Assembly: GCA_034509925.1 (NCBI GenBank)
Contig: CM067537.1
Coordinates: 5,704,001-5,768,000 of the forward strand
Direction: 5' to 3'
DNA: 64,000 nucleotides
Origin: Hirudinaria manillensis
Taxonomy: Eukaryota; Annelida; Clitellata; Hirudinida; Hirudinidae
In this document: in pieces, positions 13,221-25,665 of the stretch
How the letters are laid out: each line of letters begins with the position of its first letter
How positions within the stretch are numbered: position 1 is the stretch's first letter
The notes under the pieces: generated by a model
What the model saw: only the letters and a program-made list of their open reading frames with translations
What the model was told of the DNA's origin: nothing
Databases searched by the model: none
Program-made: the position numbers and the translations under genes

Positions 13221-13334
13221 TTAGCAGACACGTGGTCCACAAACTTCAAGATCACCTGGTTGCGTGATTTCAGAGATCCAAATAACCACATCACCGCCGT
13301 GCATTTGACACGAGGCATGACATTCTTCATTCCG
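13221..13334 (-). CDS. exon with a C-type-lectin-like segment (left copy)
   Basis: Part of a ~160-bp block (13165-13350) that is identical by eye, inverted, to 27778-27945. In one minus-strand frame it reads EECHASCQMHGGDVVIWISE, followed by TQPGDLEVCGPRVC and a stop. The spacing of Trp/Arg, Cys, HGG and a following hydrophobic strand resembles the first half of a C-type lectin domain. The second half (WIGL, WND) is not seen here, so the match is weak. A different frame, open across the whole block, is an alternative. Perfect identity between copies with unrelated flanks is notable. Confidence 0.35.
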   Translation of the reverse strand, partial: RNEECHASCQMHGGDVVIWISEITQPGDLEVCGPRVC

Positions 13335-13942
13335 CTCTCACATTTGTCATAACATTTGCGCTTATAAGATTTCACGTGAGTTTATTTTTAATGTAAATAA
13401 AAGTCTTAATGCGATATTCTTTAACGTTTGTATTGGTGAGTGATTGATTGCAGATGGATTGTGGAATAAAAAATTATCTTAGAACGAATTCGCATTTTTA
13501 TTTATCGAACCTTTGTCAAGATGTATTCTTAAAATCTAAAATTAAAATTAAAAATTTAAAAATTAAATTAAAAAACAAAATTAAATTTAAAAAATATATT
13601 ATTGACTATATTAGAATGGCTTTAATTCACGCATATATCGTACACACATTGCACATGTAACACCACTTTTAATAATTTTATTTTCTTTAATGGGAGAAAA
13701 TGTAAAATTATATACTTATTATGAATACATTATAAAGATATTTGAAAGTTTATTTGTGCAAGTCGAAGTCATATTTTCCTTCCTAGTGTCAAAGCTGAGA
13801 TAGAAATGCCAATTTTAAAATAACATTAACTAAATATCAACAATAAACAATTGGTTGAGAGCGAGAAATTCTATTTAATGAAGTTAGTTTCATTTGACCA
13901 AGAGGTTAATACAATATCAAGATATGGGAGAGATCTGTTCAA

Positions 13943-14608
13943 ATCCATCCATCCATCCATCCATCCATCCATCCATCCATCCATCCATCCATCCATCCAT
14001 CCATCCATCCATCCATCCATCCATCCATCCATCCATCCATCCATCCATCCATCCATCCATCCATCCATCCATCCATCCATCCATCCATCCATCCATCCAT
14101 CCATCCATCCATCCATCCATCCATCCATCCATCCATCCATCCATCCATCCATCCATCCATCCATCCATCCATCCATCCATCCATCCATCCATCCATCCAT
14201 CCATCCATCCATCCATCCAAACATCCAACCATACATCCATCCATACAACCATCCATCAATCCATACATCCATCCATCCATACATCAATCCATCCATCCAT
14301 CCATCCATCCATCCATCCATCCATCCATCCATCCATCCATCCATCCATCCATCCATCCATCCATCCATCCATCCATCCATCCATCCATCCATCCATCCAT
14401 CCATCCATCCATCCATCCATCCATCCATCCATCCATCCATCCATCCATCCATCCATCCATCCATCCATCCATCCATCCATCCATCCATCCATCCATCCAT
14501 CCATCCATCCATCCATCCATCCATCCATCCATCCATCCATCCATCCATCCATCCATCCATCCATCCATCCATCCATCCATCCATCCATCCATCCATCCAT
14601 CCATCCAT
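13943..14608. repeat. (ATCC)n tetranucleotide array
   Basis: About 665 bp of ATCC repeats, with a variant patch at 14219-14290 (AACA, ATAC and CAAT changes). Because four and three share no factor, all frames are open. The long open frames here (SIHP on plus, MDGW on minus) are artefacts and not genes. Confidence 0.98.
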
Positions 14609-14689
14609 AAGGGAATCTTCACTAACGTCGAGCCCATTGTAAGCCCACAAAAAGTTCAAAGAGTCACACAAATAAATTAAAATGGTTCA

Positions 14690-14990
14690 TGATCGCGTGC
14701 TAATTGTTAATTGATGAAAGGGAGGTTTGGAGCCATTCACTCAACCAATTGGATCAACGATCAGTTGGACACCTGCTGGGGCTTAATTTCTTGCTTAAAT
14801 GCTTAGAAATTATCGTCATCACCATCAGATTCTGCAAAATATGAATTCATGCGACCACCGGCACGGTGCTTTTTAATTTTAATTCAATTGACGCCTATTT
14901 TCCAGTCACAAACAGGTTCACTTCCGCGTTCCTTGACTTGTGTCCTTTGACATGAAACACGTGACTCACTTTACTGTTACATCGATTTAT
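14690..14990. repeat. duplicated block E, left copy (direct orientation)
   Basis: Recognisable at 26640-27125 in the same orientation. Shared landmarks are CAAACAGGTTCACTTCCG and the ACACGTGA/ACATCGA stretch. It is more diverged than the other blocks and, unlike them, not inverted. The right copy is interrupted by an ATC microsatellite. Confidence 0.7.
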
Positions 14991-15555
14991 AAAATCGTTA
15001 ACAAAAAGTAGAATGTCAATATTGATGTATTGTGTTAGATATTATATTTTTAACATTCCGTATTAGAAATACATTATTTATTGTTTTTTTTTTGAAAAAA
15101 AAATAACAATTGAGGAAAGGAAGTCATGAGTATAGTTCCTGGATTTTGAGGGCATTTTAAAATATCAGTGTGAAATGCAGTTTTAGAAGAGCTTAGGTGG
15201 CAGATCCAAAACGCTAAAATTGTATTAAAAAAGAAATTATGACAATGTATTGTCATAACACGCAATTTATTAATTTCTAAGTTATTAATTTCAGCAAAAT
15301 GCGAATGAAATTTTTAAAAGTTTAATAAAAAAAATAGAAATATTAAAAAATTCAAGACCCGATGGTAACATTTCGTCATCAGAATATGTTTTCTATGATG
15401 AATGACGACATCGTAAACAATGTGGATCGCAGTCTGCCTTGCAGTAATTGCTTTAAGAAACGGTCATTAAATAATTTCATTAAGTTTGACCGTGGCTTCT
15501 TAATTATGATTTTTAAAGATAAATTACATTAATTATTATTAATTATCATTTAAAG

Positions 15556-18500
15556 GAGCGGAAGGAATTAACGTGGCCAAAAATGATAGTTCAGTGGAGA
15601 TGTGCTTTGGCAGTCCACCCGTCGGCCTCACCGATGGAAATGTAGTTAACCTGGTGCATACTGTACACGGTTTGTGTATGGAATCGGATATCAAGATCAC
15701 ATTACAAGGATATTATTTTATACATTATGTTGTCTTATATGGAGGGGATTCTATGAAAGATGGTTGGTTCTTTTTGTGGTTTTGTTTTATTTTTTTTTAA
15801 ATCTATCTTGATCAACAAACTTCCAAAGGTCCTTTTATAAAAATTAAATCTTTCTTGCATTGATATAAACTAATAATATTAATCAGATTAGCATTTTGTA
15901 AAGAATATTTCTTTAAAACTCCGTGAAGAAATCATACGGTTTGGAGGAAGGTTTGCTGTACTGGGCTCAGAATCGCCACACTGCGGCATAAACTTGCTTA
16001 AAGTCAGCGATCGAGCACTGAGAGTCAACTGTGAATTTCAAAGCATTCCGCAAAATCAGTTTCGCATCAAATTTGGAAACGGGCCGTTTTACCTGACAGA
16101 AATTGAGGCTCATACGCTCTGTATTATTGATATTTGTCCCAATCAATTAACTCTTGCTTACTGGAGTTGTTGAATTTTATATGATTAAATTAGTTTCAGA
16201 AAAGGCTAATGAAGATCCTATGATCTATCGTGGATGTTCCAAAGATTTTCCGCTTACAACCCAAACTCCATTCACAAATCTTAAGTCATGTCGATCTTTT
16301 TGTAAAAATTACACCTACATGGCAGTAAAGGTCATACTTCTTTTATACGAGTATTACATTGTAATTCTATTTTATTCTACACGATATTACCTATCACCTG
16401 GTCTACAGGTTGACCGAATGAATTAATTTTGGTAGCAGCTTTCGTGTTCAAAGTCCAGCTGTCTGAGAGTGGAGCTCTGTTTAAATCGACTGCAAATGAT
16501 TCACTTTTTGGTTAAACATTTTGGTAATCTTAAGATTCATTGCTTATTAAAGTCACATTTTCTAGGCAAATAAGTTGTGTGCCTGTGAAAAAACTTCTGG
16601 TGACTTCACGTCCGAAGAGTTTTGTAATTTGAAATGTCCGAACTCCAGCTATAAATGCGGTGGCGTTGAAGCGTTTGCAGTGTATCTGGGTTGGTGATTG
16701 AACCTTTTTCAATCAGATAATAAGTCAATCAGAACGCATTTAGATTCATCGTCTTTTACCATAACATCATTCCATCCCATGACAACATCCATTCCATAAC
16801 TATTACATCCCATAATAAAACATAGTAATTTACATTAAGACTCCTACCCAGCCTTTGACGTTAAGGTTTGATTTCAACCTCTCAATCCGCATCAGAACTT
16901 GATATCGATCTGAAGCTTTAATTATAAGTTCTTAGTTAAATTAGAGCATAGGACACATTTTGTTCATTTTTTTAGAATTACAAATGATTTGTAGAAACAA
17001 AAACATTCTAAAGATTAATATAAAGAAAGTCGAGAAAGTAAATTTTTTATTTATAAAATAACATTTCCTCTCCCAAAATTAATCCCATAATAACATAACT
17101 TTTCAGTACAACTTCAGATACCTTATTACAAAGAATGTCGATCGTTTGAATCGTTTGAAAGGTCAAAGTATCAAATTGAACAAAACAACAACATGTCGCC
17201 CGCCTACTGCATTAGGATTTGTGATAATAGCTTATTTGCACTCATATATGTAAAATGAAAATTATCCACTTTATTTATTTAAAAACTTGTTTGCATCTAT
17301 GATGTTTAACCTTGAAGAGCTATATTTCATTATACAGATATACGATTAAGATTTTAATGTTTTTTAAAGTTTTAATTATGTACTTATCAATCCTCGCAAG
17401 GGTGGCGACTCATGTTTGTGTAGTAGCGACTCATTGGACGGCTCCTTTTCTTTTGACGACCTAGATAATTGTTTTATGACATGTAACGGAGACAGAAGCA
17501 GTTTCTGTGGAGGGACTACATTTTTTTCTGTCTATGCAAGTACGTCCATTAAAGTACTTTTTAATTTCAAGTTAATTTATTTAAATATATTCATTTTATT
17601 TTGATTTAATTTTATTTCACACTTAATTCATCTTTTAAAACAGCATGCTTTAACGAAAAGTTAGGGACGGAAAAATGTTTGAAATTACTGAAGTATTGCC
17701 CGGAGTGGAACAAGTTTGGAGCTTGCGACAGAGTTTGCGATGATGGTTACATAGGCGAGCATTGTATCGAACGAGGTTTAAGATTTAATGGAAAACTCAA
17801 ATTATTTTTTAAACTTTATAAACACATATTCCAAGTTTACAAGAGAAGTTTTGTTATTGTTAGTGAGGCTGATTTTGGTTAAACAGCTTTAACTATCATT
17901 TGGGTAAATCTAATTCGATCATGCAATAATCTTCGTAATTCATTAATTAATTAATCTAGCGCCTAACACTGTTCAGATAAATATAAAGTGAACAATTTTA
18001 TTTAAATGATGAATATTACAGTGGGTTTCAAAATAGAGAGCAGGGCTACATGCAACGAGTCCAGCCCATGCTTAGACATTCCAAATTCCGTTTGTAAGCT
18101 CAATGAGAAGCTGAAAATCTTTGAATGTGTCTGTCAGCCTGGATTTTTGAAAACCCACGAAAATCTTTGCGAAGGCAAGAAATTCATTGGTTTTCTAACT
18201 ATTATATACATGTATAGGCTAGCGATATATTTAAAATATATTTAACCCATTATTACAAGTGTAGATATCGATGAATGTCAATATGAGCCCTGCGATAATA
18301 TGACTTCATCGTGTGCCAACGTTTTGGGTTCCTACTTATGTCCTTGTCGTCCAGGGTTCAAACAGTTGACCGACCTCATCTGCAAAGGTAAAATGTTCTT
18401 TCATCAATAGTATTTTGGGTTTCACGGTTTAAGACATCGAAATTATTCTAATTATAATAGAAATTATTACAACAAGTATATTTTTACTTCCTCCAAATTG

Positions 18501-18736
18501 CTACCACTGGTCGTAACCGGTGACCTTTGAACTTTAACGGACAAATGTCGAAATTAAAATTGGAAACATTTTCGGAAGATATAACTGACGACACGAGCTA
18601 CACAAGCAACCTGATGTTTTACATGTTTATTCTATTTATTCACATCTCCTTCATAGTCATATATTGCTGGTTAGTTATAAGATTACCCTGTTATAAATCG
18701 TTTAGTCATTATTATTCTGATCTTTCAAGAATTTAG
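15556..18736 (+). CDS. predicted type I membrane protein: discoidin/F-lectin-like, 2x WSC, EGF-like, TM
   Basis: I can place ten exons. 15556-15762 and 15929-16120 encode a discoidin/F-type-lectin-like domain (INVAKN, LTDGN, VVLYGG, then GRFAVLG, a Cys, and FYLTEIEAHT). 16200-16330 plus 16566-16689 form one WSC domain (YRGCSKD, SCRSFC, KLCACEK, CGG). 17107-17249 plus 17401-17539 form a second WSC (YYKECRSF, GGDSCLCSS, SFCGGTTFFSVYAS). 17644-17775 and 18022-18174 are EGF-like cysteine-rich exons. 18265-18387 is a calcium-binding EGF (DIDECQ and six cysteines). 18579-18736 holds a hydrophobic helix (FYMFILFIHISFIVIYCWLV) and a tail of about 20 residues ending at TAG. Most junctions agree in phase. 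The first donor is GTTGGT, and the intron after 18174 begins with GC. The signal-peptide exon was not found. The join from 16120 to 16200 would create a stop as drawn, so an exon or boundary there is wrong or the gene is damaged. The domains suggest surface carbohydrate or ligand binding. Confidence 0.72.
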
Positions 18737-20228
18737 GAAACTAATTATAACAACCAAATATTGTTATGATTGATAAAATAATAATTGTTTTTTAGTTCAA
18801 ATGATAACTTTAGCATTATAGAAATTCCGAAATTTAATTTAAGGTTTCTCGGGGACTATTGGTAAATTATTTAAAACGTTTCAGAAATGTTGGAATACTT
18901 TGTCTTTTAGGGCGAGAAGCCGTTGAGTTTTAACGCAGAAAGAGAAACGAAACTATGCATTTCCTTTAGTCCACGATTTTAAATCTTGTCTCAAAAATTA
19001 GATATTTAAATATGATTTAATATTTAAATATTTATATATAAACTATGTAAGACATGAAATAATAACACCATTATCCTCATTACCTAGTATCGGTAGAAAG
19101 ATTGATAAAGCGACCGGGTCGGAATTGAGCAGAAAAAGTGATGTCGGAATAAGATCAATCAGGACCAGAGCAGGCTCAGCCGTACCACGTGGGAGACCTA
19201 GAAAATCCAACTTTCTAAGATTTTTAAAAAAAGGAACGCCTTCATGACTTTTGTCGCCTAATTAATAACTTGATTAATTGTTATCAATAGTAACGAGATT
19301 ATTTTTTGTTAATACGGTTATTTGTTTTTTAATTCATTAAGTTTATTAATCAATAAATAAGTTCATTTAAATGTTTTAATCAGTCGAGAAATTAAATATT
19401 ACAAGCTAGGCTAAAAATAAATCGGGTTAAAAAGGGTTGTCATGATTACCTGCTGCCCTTGCGTCATTGAGATGTTTGAAAATTTTGTGAATATTTATAT
19501 ATTTACGAATATTAAAGCGAGTAATAAGTATTAATAAATTATTTAATTTTAGGAAAAAAAGATTTCCACCAATTATGCAATATTTAATGTCAGTCTATCA
19601 AATTACATTCAGAATTTTACTTTAGAAATTCAAAAGGTGGAACAGCTTTCAGGTCTGACCGATTAGTTTATCATTTCGATGAATGCCAATCGAAGCAAAT
19701 TCTCTATAAAAAAAAATATTTAAACCAATAAAAGCTTCTTAATATCTTCTTTCCTAGTCATGACCAGAGTAGCTAAATTAAAACCTAGACAAATAAGAAT
19801 CCATCCATTCTTCTGTAATTATGCTGAAACACGGGCATTAATAAAATCAGCATTTTCATTATCACAAGATGCCCTTGGCTGTCCATTCAACTTGACCGAA
19901 GAATTATAATTAAAGCTAATGTCGTACATCTTTAGGCTGCAACAAATACATTCTGTACTTATATAGATGATGTAAATGCACCGTTTTTGAAAGTGAAATG
20001 AATCCATTGACAGTAGAATAGCTGCAGAATCAATTGATCAAGAAAATTATTTTAGCGAGAATATTGTATTTATCTAATCGCAAGGTAAATATAAGAATGT
20101 TTATCTTTATTTATTTTACACCATAACCATTACTAATAGTATAATTATTATAAACATAAATTCCCAATTAATTATTAGTCGTGATTGAAAACACTCTTAA
20201 GGACAAATCCTATTCGAAATCATTAAGA
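18737..20228. other. intergenic, no supported gene
   Basis: AT-rich sequence between the membrane-protein gene and duplicated block B. Only short, composition-driven open frames were seen (for example minus 19819-20007). Confidence 0.4.
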
Positions 20229-20458
20229 GAGAGAATGGAAAAGCAGGGCGTGTGAAAATAAAAGATGAAAGAATGAAATTACCTTCTGTCCATCCTTCCC
20301 GAGTGACGCAACATCCTTTGTGCCACTCGATACCTTTGAAGGCCAACTACACCTGTGTCCAAGATCCCCGATGAATTGTTTTTGCAAGACCAGTCCCAAT
20401 GTTATCCTTTTCCTTATCACTTGTGGAAACAATCAATTCCTTTCATTCTTTGAACACC
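20229..20458 (-). other. duplicated exon-like block B, right copy
   Basis: Inverted counterpart of 11600-11832. On the minus strand a frame runs from about 20430 to a GT donor near 20280 (FPQVIRKRITLGLVLQKQF and then the sequence shared with the left copy). It is open here, while the left copy has a one-base insertion. No family is recognised. Confidence 0.35.
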
Positions 20459-20639
20459 TTATGCGGTTCACTGCCAGAACTATTTTTGTGATTGTTATAA
20501 TTTATTTATTTAATTAAAAATAACATACAAATAATTTTATTAAATTTTTAATTAAAATATGCTAAACATTCGCGAAATAAATTTCAATTTTAATAAGTAG
20601 CCAAATGCACCTCACTAATACTTTCAGTACATTTTATAA

Positions 20640-21025
20640 GTTACATCATCATCGTCGTCGTCATCGTCATCGTCATCATCACCATCATCATCGTCGGCGT
20701 CGTCGTCGTCGTCATAATCATCATCATGAGAACAGCAATTAGAAATCATGATGAGGTATGTTTCGAATTAGTTACAGAAGTCAGAGCAATTAATTACTTT
20801 GAAATGACCTTGACATCAAATTTGTTTGACATCCACGGATTGTGTCACAAGTTAAAGCCTTCATGGTTTCAATTAGTTTTAATACAACACCTGGATTTAT
20901 TTCTTCACCTTTTCTAATTGTAATAATCGGTTAAACGATATTTATATAAAAAGTTTAATGATAAAGATTATGCTGTTGATAATGATCACGGCGATGATGA
21001 TGATGATGATGATTACGGCGATGAG
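20640..21025. repeat. ATC/GTC and GATGAT triplet tracts
   Basis: Imperfect CATCGTCGTC repeats at 20645-20728 and GATGATGAT near 20992-21023. Short ORFs nearby are not called. Confidence 0.8.
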
Positions 21026-22059
21026 GATGTTAACCGCTTGGGTGATCACAAAAGTCTGACAAGCTCAGTGTTTACATGTCCAGTGAGTAATTCTTCACTA
21101 GTGTCTCAAAGAATGAGCGTTGTTTGTTTACAATGTTTACATTACCTGGGTCCATCCATCCCTCAATCTATCCGACCGATAAACTTATGTTACGATAATT
21201 AGCTATTACTGGTTAGTTAGAGAATTTATGAACCGCTCTCTGTAATGGATAACATAATTTATTTTAATATTTGAGACCAGCATATCCTATAACTGAATAA
21301 TTAATGGACACTATGAGCAATTAAAATACTGCCGTAGAAATATTTTAAAAATGAACTGCGATTATAATAATAAAAACAATCAAATTTAATGGAACATAAT
21401 GGTATACCTGAAATTATTATTACTAGAATCATAACTTTAAAAAATGCGACTGGATAAATTGGAAACGGAAATAGATTGGATTTTCCGGTGGTAATAAGCA
21501 TCAATCAATCGATCAATCAATCGATCGATCACTGATCCACTACACGACCTCTGTCCTTCATTGATTGACGACAATTGATTGAATCCGGACGACCTGTCCA
21601 ATCAAATTCTTTGATGATTGACATATCGGTGGGAGGTCGCAAGTGCCGATGCTTTGATGTCCTGAGACTCACGTAGAGGATTAATGGGACTCTGGTATGT
21701 CTGGAAATGTTTTGATGAAAATCAATTTAATGTTTTATAAATTATTCAAGATAAATTAAATATTTTACAGATTATTTAAATAAATCAAGTAATGCTATTT
21801 TATATGCCACAAAAAAAACTGGAATGAGGTATTGTAATGATTCATTCTCGAAATAAGTAATTCAAACAACCGACATTAAAACTAATAATAAAAAGAATTG
21901 CATTAGTATTGCTATTTAACATAATAATTCGTTTTGTTTTAAATTAAAACATTAATAATATTTGCAATATCAAATAATATTCATCAAAGCAATAAAATCA
22001 ATAACATAAACGTCAAACCACCACACCCAGTAAGTCGAAATAAGGTCACCAAAAGGGAC

Positions 22060-25000
22060 TTATTGTCGATTCAAGGATCGCTGGTCACCAACAATCGAAT
22101 CATTTACAACTACACGAATATCAAACGACCCCGAACACAATAACAACAAAGTTTCATTCGCCGCTCAGGAAATTTTCAGTTTCTTTTTTGTAAAGCGATT
22201 AAAAGAAAACCATTTTTAATTAAAAGCAGAAATTATTAGTTATTATTTAATTAGCTTTCATACAATCGCATGTCAATTAATAAAATTATTTTATATTAAT
22301 TAATTTTTATTAAATGTTACTAACGACTTGATTATTTGTAAAGCCACTTTGCTCTCACGTTCATCTAACGTTCAGTAACGTAACTAACAAAATTACTCGT
22401 TGGCAAGGATACCTGTATCTTTGGTTCAAAGAAGACTCGTTATTATTAATGTCTTATTATAAAAACTATCCACAGAATGCCATTGTACGTGTTCCTTGAT
22501 GATCAGAGAATTTTAATCACCTTGAATCTCGCAGCCATTCACTCGATCACGTACCAACACAAGTTCGTGTCTTGAAAACATCGAAGTTCCAATTTATAAG
22601 AAACATTTTCTCTTTCAATCTCCATTTTATTTAATTAAGAGGAAAAGTATTGAATTAATGGAACAGTTACCATTCAACATATGGTGATGATTAAGGCAGG
22701 AATGAACAGCTAAAATAAGTGTTTGTTATTAAATACATTGTTATTATCTTTATTAATATTTTGTAATATCTCCCGGAATAAGTTGGATTCAGTAAAAACA
22801 CAACTAATTTATTAAACTAATGACTTAAAATTACAATTAATTAAAATCAAATTTGACTTGGTATTGAAAAGTCATAAATGGATAGAGATTTATGGGTGAA
22901 ATAAAGTGATAAACTTTGAATTAAATCTAAAATGAAGAATTACCAGGATAGGTTGTTATTAAAGAAGTAACTTTGATGCATTCCACAAGAACCCTCATCC
23001 AATGGAAACATTTGCAGTCTTAAAACGCCCCAAGCGGATAAATTAAAAATTAACAAGGACAGGTTTTAGAATATCAATGGGGATTCAATTAAGCTATCAT
23101 GAGGGAATTCTATGTTTGTTACTAATTAGATTGCAACTGGCTGTTTAGAAGCAGATTCTCAACTGCTTACCCAACGAATCAGAGCTTGATTCCCATGGTT
23201 CAAAACCCAGCTCAGACAACCTTGGATGAGTTGGTTTGGTGGTATTACGTAACTTTCAATGAAGTACTTGTGACGTGATCAAAAGCAAGCGATGCAAGTG
23301 ACGACTCATTATGACATTATTATGTTGCATCGAAGCACTTGTTCAGTCAACCTGTGAATATATTACGTCATTATCGGTGTTTTGTAAACATAAGAACAAT
23401 CATTAGGTTTTAATGAATGCTTTGAATTATATCATTTCTTATTGGAAGATATGATTCCAATATAGAATTTAATCGAAGAAATAAATTTAAATCCAACGCT
23501 TTTGCATCCAAAATGTTTGAAATTTTTATTCGATTTTATCCAAAAATCTTTACTTGAGCCATCAGAAAGATCAAATAAATGATTGTGAATTTCAAGTTAT
23601 AAATAAATAAACTCTGATGATGCCTTGCACAAGAAGTCCATTTTCATGGGACTTGGAATGCAAGGAACACTTCTCAGACACCTTTTCCCCTCAGCTGGAT
23701 ACCTGATCAGCAGGTGTTCATTTGTTTATCAGGAGATAATGGAAAATGTAATTACATTTAGTTAAAGAATATGTAATTACTTTGAGCGATTAGTTAAATA
23801 TGTGGATATAAATTGAGAAACTTAAAGCACGAGGATAAAATCAAGTTTTAGATTGGAGATTTACCTAATTATAAATTTAATTTTGTTAGCGAAAATATAC
23901 AGTAATAATATATACAGTAATATAGCAATATCCATTAATAATCTTTAAAAGCAACCGATTACTAAGACAAATGAGTGGGTTATTTTGTTATTTTTTTACT
24001 GAAATAAGATGCTTAAAGTAAATGACTGAAAAGATAAGATTAAACCACGTGATGGACATAATCTGATGACGTGTCTCAGAAACTGGGTTTCGCTCGATTT
24101 AACTTTCCACGCTACGTTGACTTGTCAAATTAATAACTTAATTCAGTTATTACTAAACATATATTGTCAGGATTATGGCATTTATTGTTGAATTATTCTT
24201 GAATTTAAACTATTGTTCTTTTCATGGAGGTTGTATTGGATTTGATGCAACCATATAGATTAAGTTTGTAACCACTAAAGACATGGATTGTGCCATTCTT
24301 CTTTACTTGATTCTGATTCGTCTGGTTCATTCTAATTTAATCCATCCTAAAAGTTATAATTTAAAAAAAATAAGCACACCATATTTCAATAATGTTCCAC
24401 GTATCATTTGCCATCGGTGATTATGTTATCTTTTAAACACCAACATCAGTGCTTTTGAATTCTCTCAGAGATTTGGAGCCATTAGTTTCCACTTGTCAGA
24501 AATCATGCTTCGATTATTTTAATCGATGTTTAAGTCCTGATGATTCCCTTGATATCGATGACATGATAACAATATGGAGAGATATGATGATGTTGATACG
24601 TTCAATACCTGAACATTGATAAGTCTAGATTATTGATTTAGTCAATTGACAGTTGTGAGTTGCAGTCTCTTCTGAAGGTTTCCTTTTCTTGAATAATCAC
24701 ATTGAAACTAACAAAATTGTCGGATATAATTCTGTCCATTCTTAATATATGTGAGACTTTCTAAACTGTGACTGCAATGATTCCCTTGTTTGAAAATGAA
24801 AGAATGATATGAATGAAGTGATGGCTTCGATGCTAATGATTGGATTTCGTGCTTTCACTGTTTGAAGTTGTGAATGCCCAACTCCGCCATTGTTGATCGA
24901 AATCTATAAATATTCTTGGCATATTTATATTTTCTTCTAATGTCATAAAAATATTTTCTATCTCTGATGCACATCACTTTTACTGGAATATATTCTATGG

Positions 25001-25665
25001 GTTTATTCTCACGCAAGCTTCATGGCAACTTCACTTCCTGTAGCTCACCTGAGCAACAAGTTTTCTTGCGTGGTTTCCATGGTTGCCACAGAAAACGTGA
25101 CATGATAAAACATTGAAGAGATGAAAGCATGGATAATTGTGACAGTTATTAGCGGTGGATTTGTAAAGATGTCTTTCAATTAGATAAGGTGGTTCGAACC
25201 GTGGTTAATTCATTGAAATTGTTATTTATTAATAGATTTACTTTCTAGATTGTTTCGTGTTTTTTTTATTAACGTGCCAATAACGCTACGAATCCTATGA
25301 ATTATTTCATGTGAGCCTTTTATCGTTTCAAGACGATGCTTCCATTTTCTTCTTTTTTTTTGAAATGACAAAAAATAAAGCCACTCTTTTCCAACCCTTT
25401 TACGATATTGAAGAAGCAGAACAATGAACCTCACCAGCGTTCGAGTCTTGTTATCTGGAAAGCATCTTATTCAGTGAACGACATATGTTTTCTGCTTTGC
25501 ATTCCTCATCGCAATGTCAGTTCCCTTAGGACAGTTGGTATCATTACGTCACCAGCAGGGATGCTCTTGCAAATGAAGTGTTGAACAACAAGCCACAAGC
25601 AGAAGTGACAAATAACAGATGGAAGATGAGATAAAAAAAGGCATTTAAATTAATTATGAGACTAC
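22060..25665. repeat. right arm of the inverted duplication
   Basis: Reverse complement of 6708-10405, colinear over the whole length, without the 145-bp AAT tract. Besides the peptide gene at 24283-24619 it has another open stretch shared by both arms, near 22480-22577 (plus; ILITLNLAAIHSITYQHKF), in which the base differences I noticed are few. That could be a further exon, but I cannot place its neighbours. Confidence 0.9.
24283..24619 (+). CDS. small two-exon secreted protein, right copy
   Basis: Exon 1 (24283-24352) encodes the signal peptide and stops in phase 1. Exon 2 (24450-24619) begins after ACATCAG and ends with TGA. Exon lengths (70 and 170) equal those of the left copy at 7741-8077, and I see no difference in either exon, while the surrounding arms show scattered changes. 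The 97-base intron is short but within the range seen in this window. About 79 residues; the mature part has three cysteines, so an intermolecular disulfide is possible. Function unknown. Confidence 0.5.

Noticed and set aside
13851..14671. Long SIHP and MDGW open frames on both strands
   Set aside because: They are translations of the ATCC tetranucleotide array, open in all frames because the unit has no stop.
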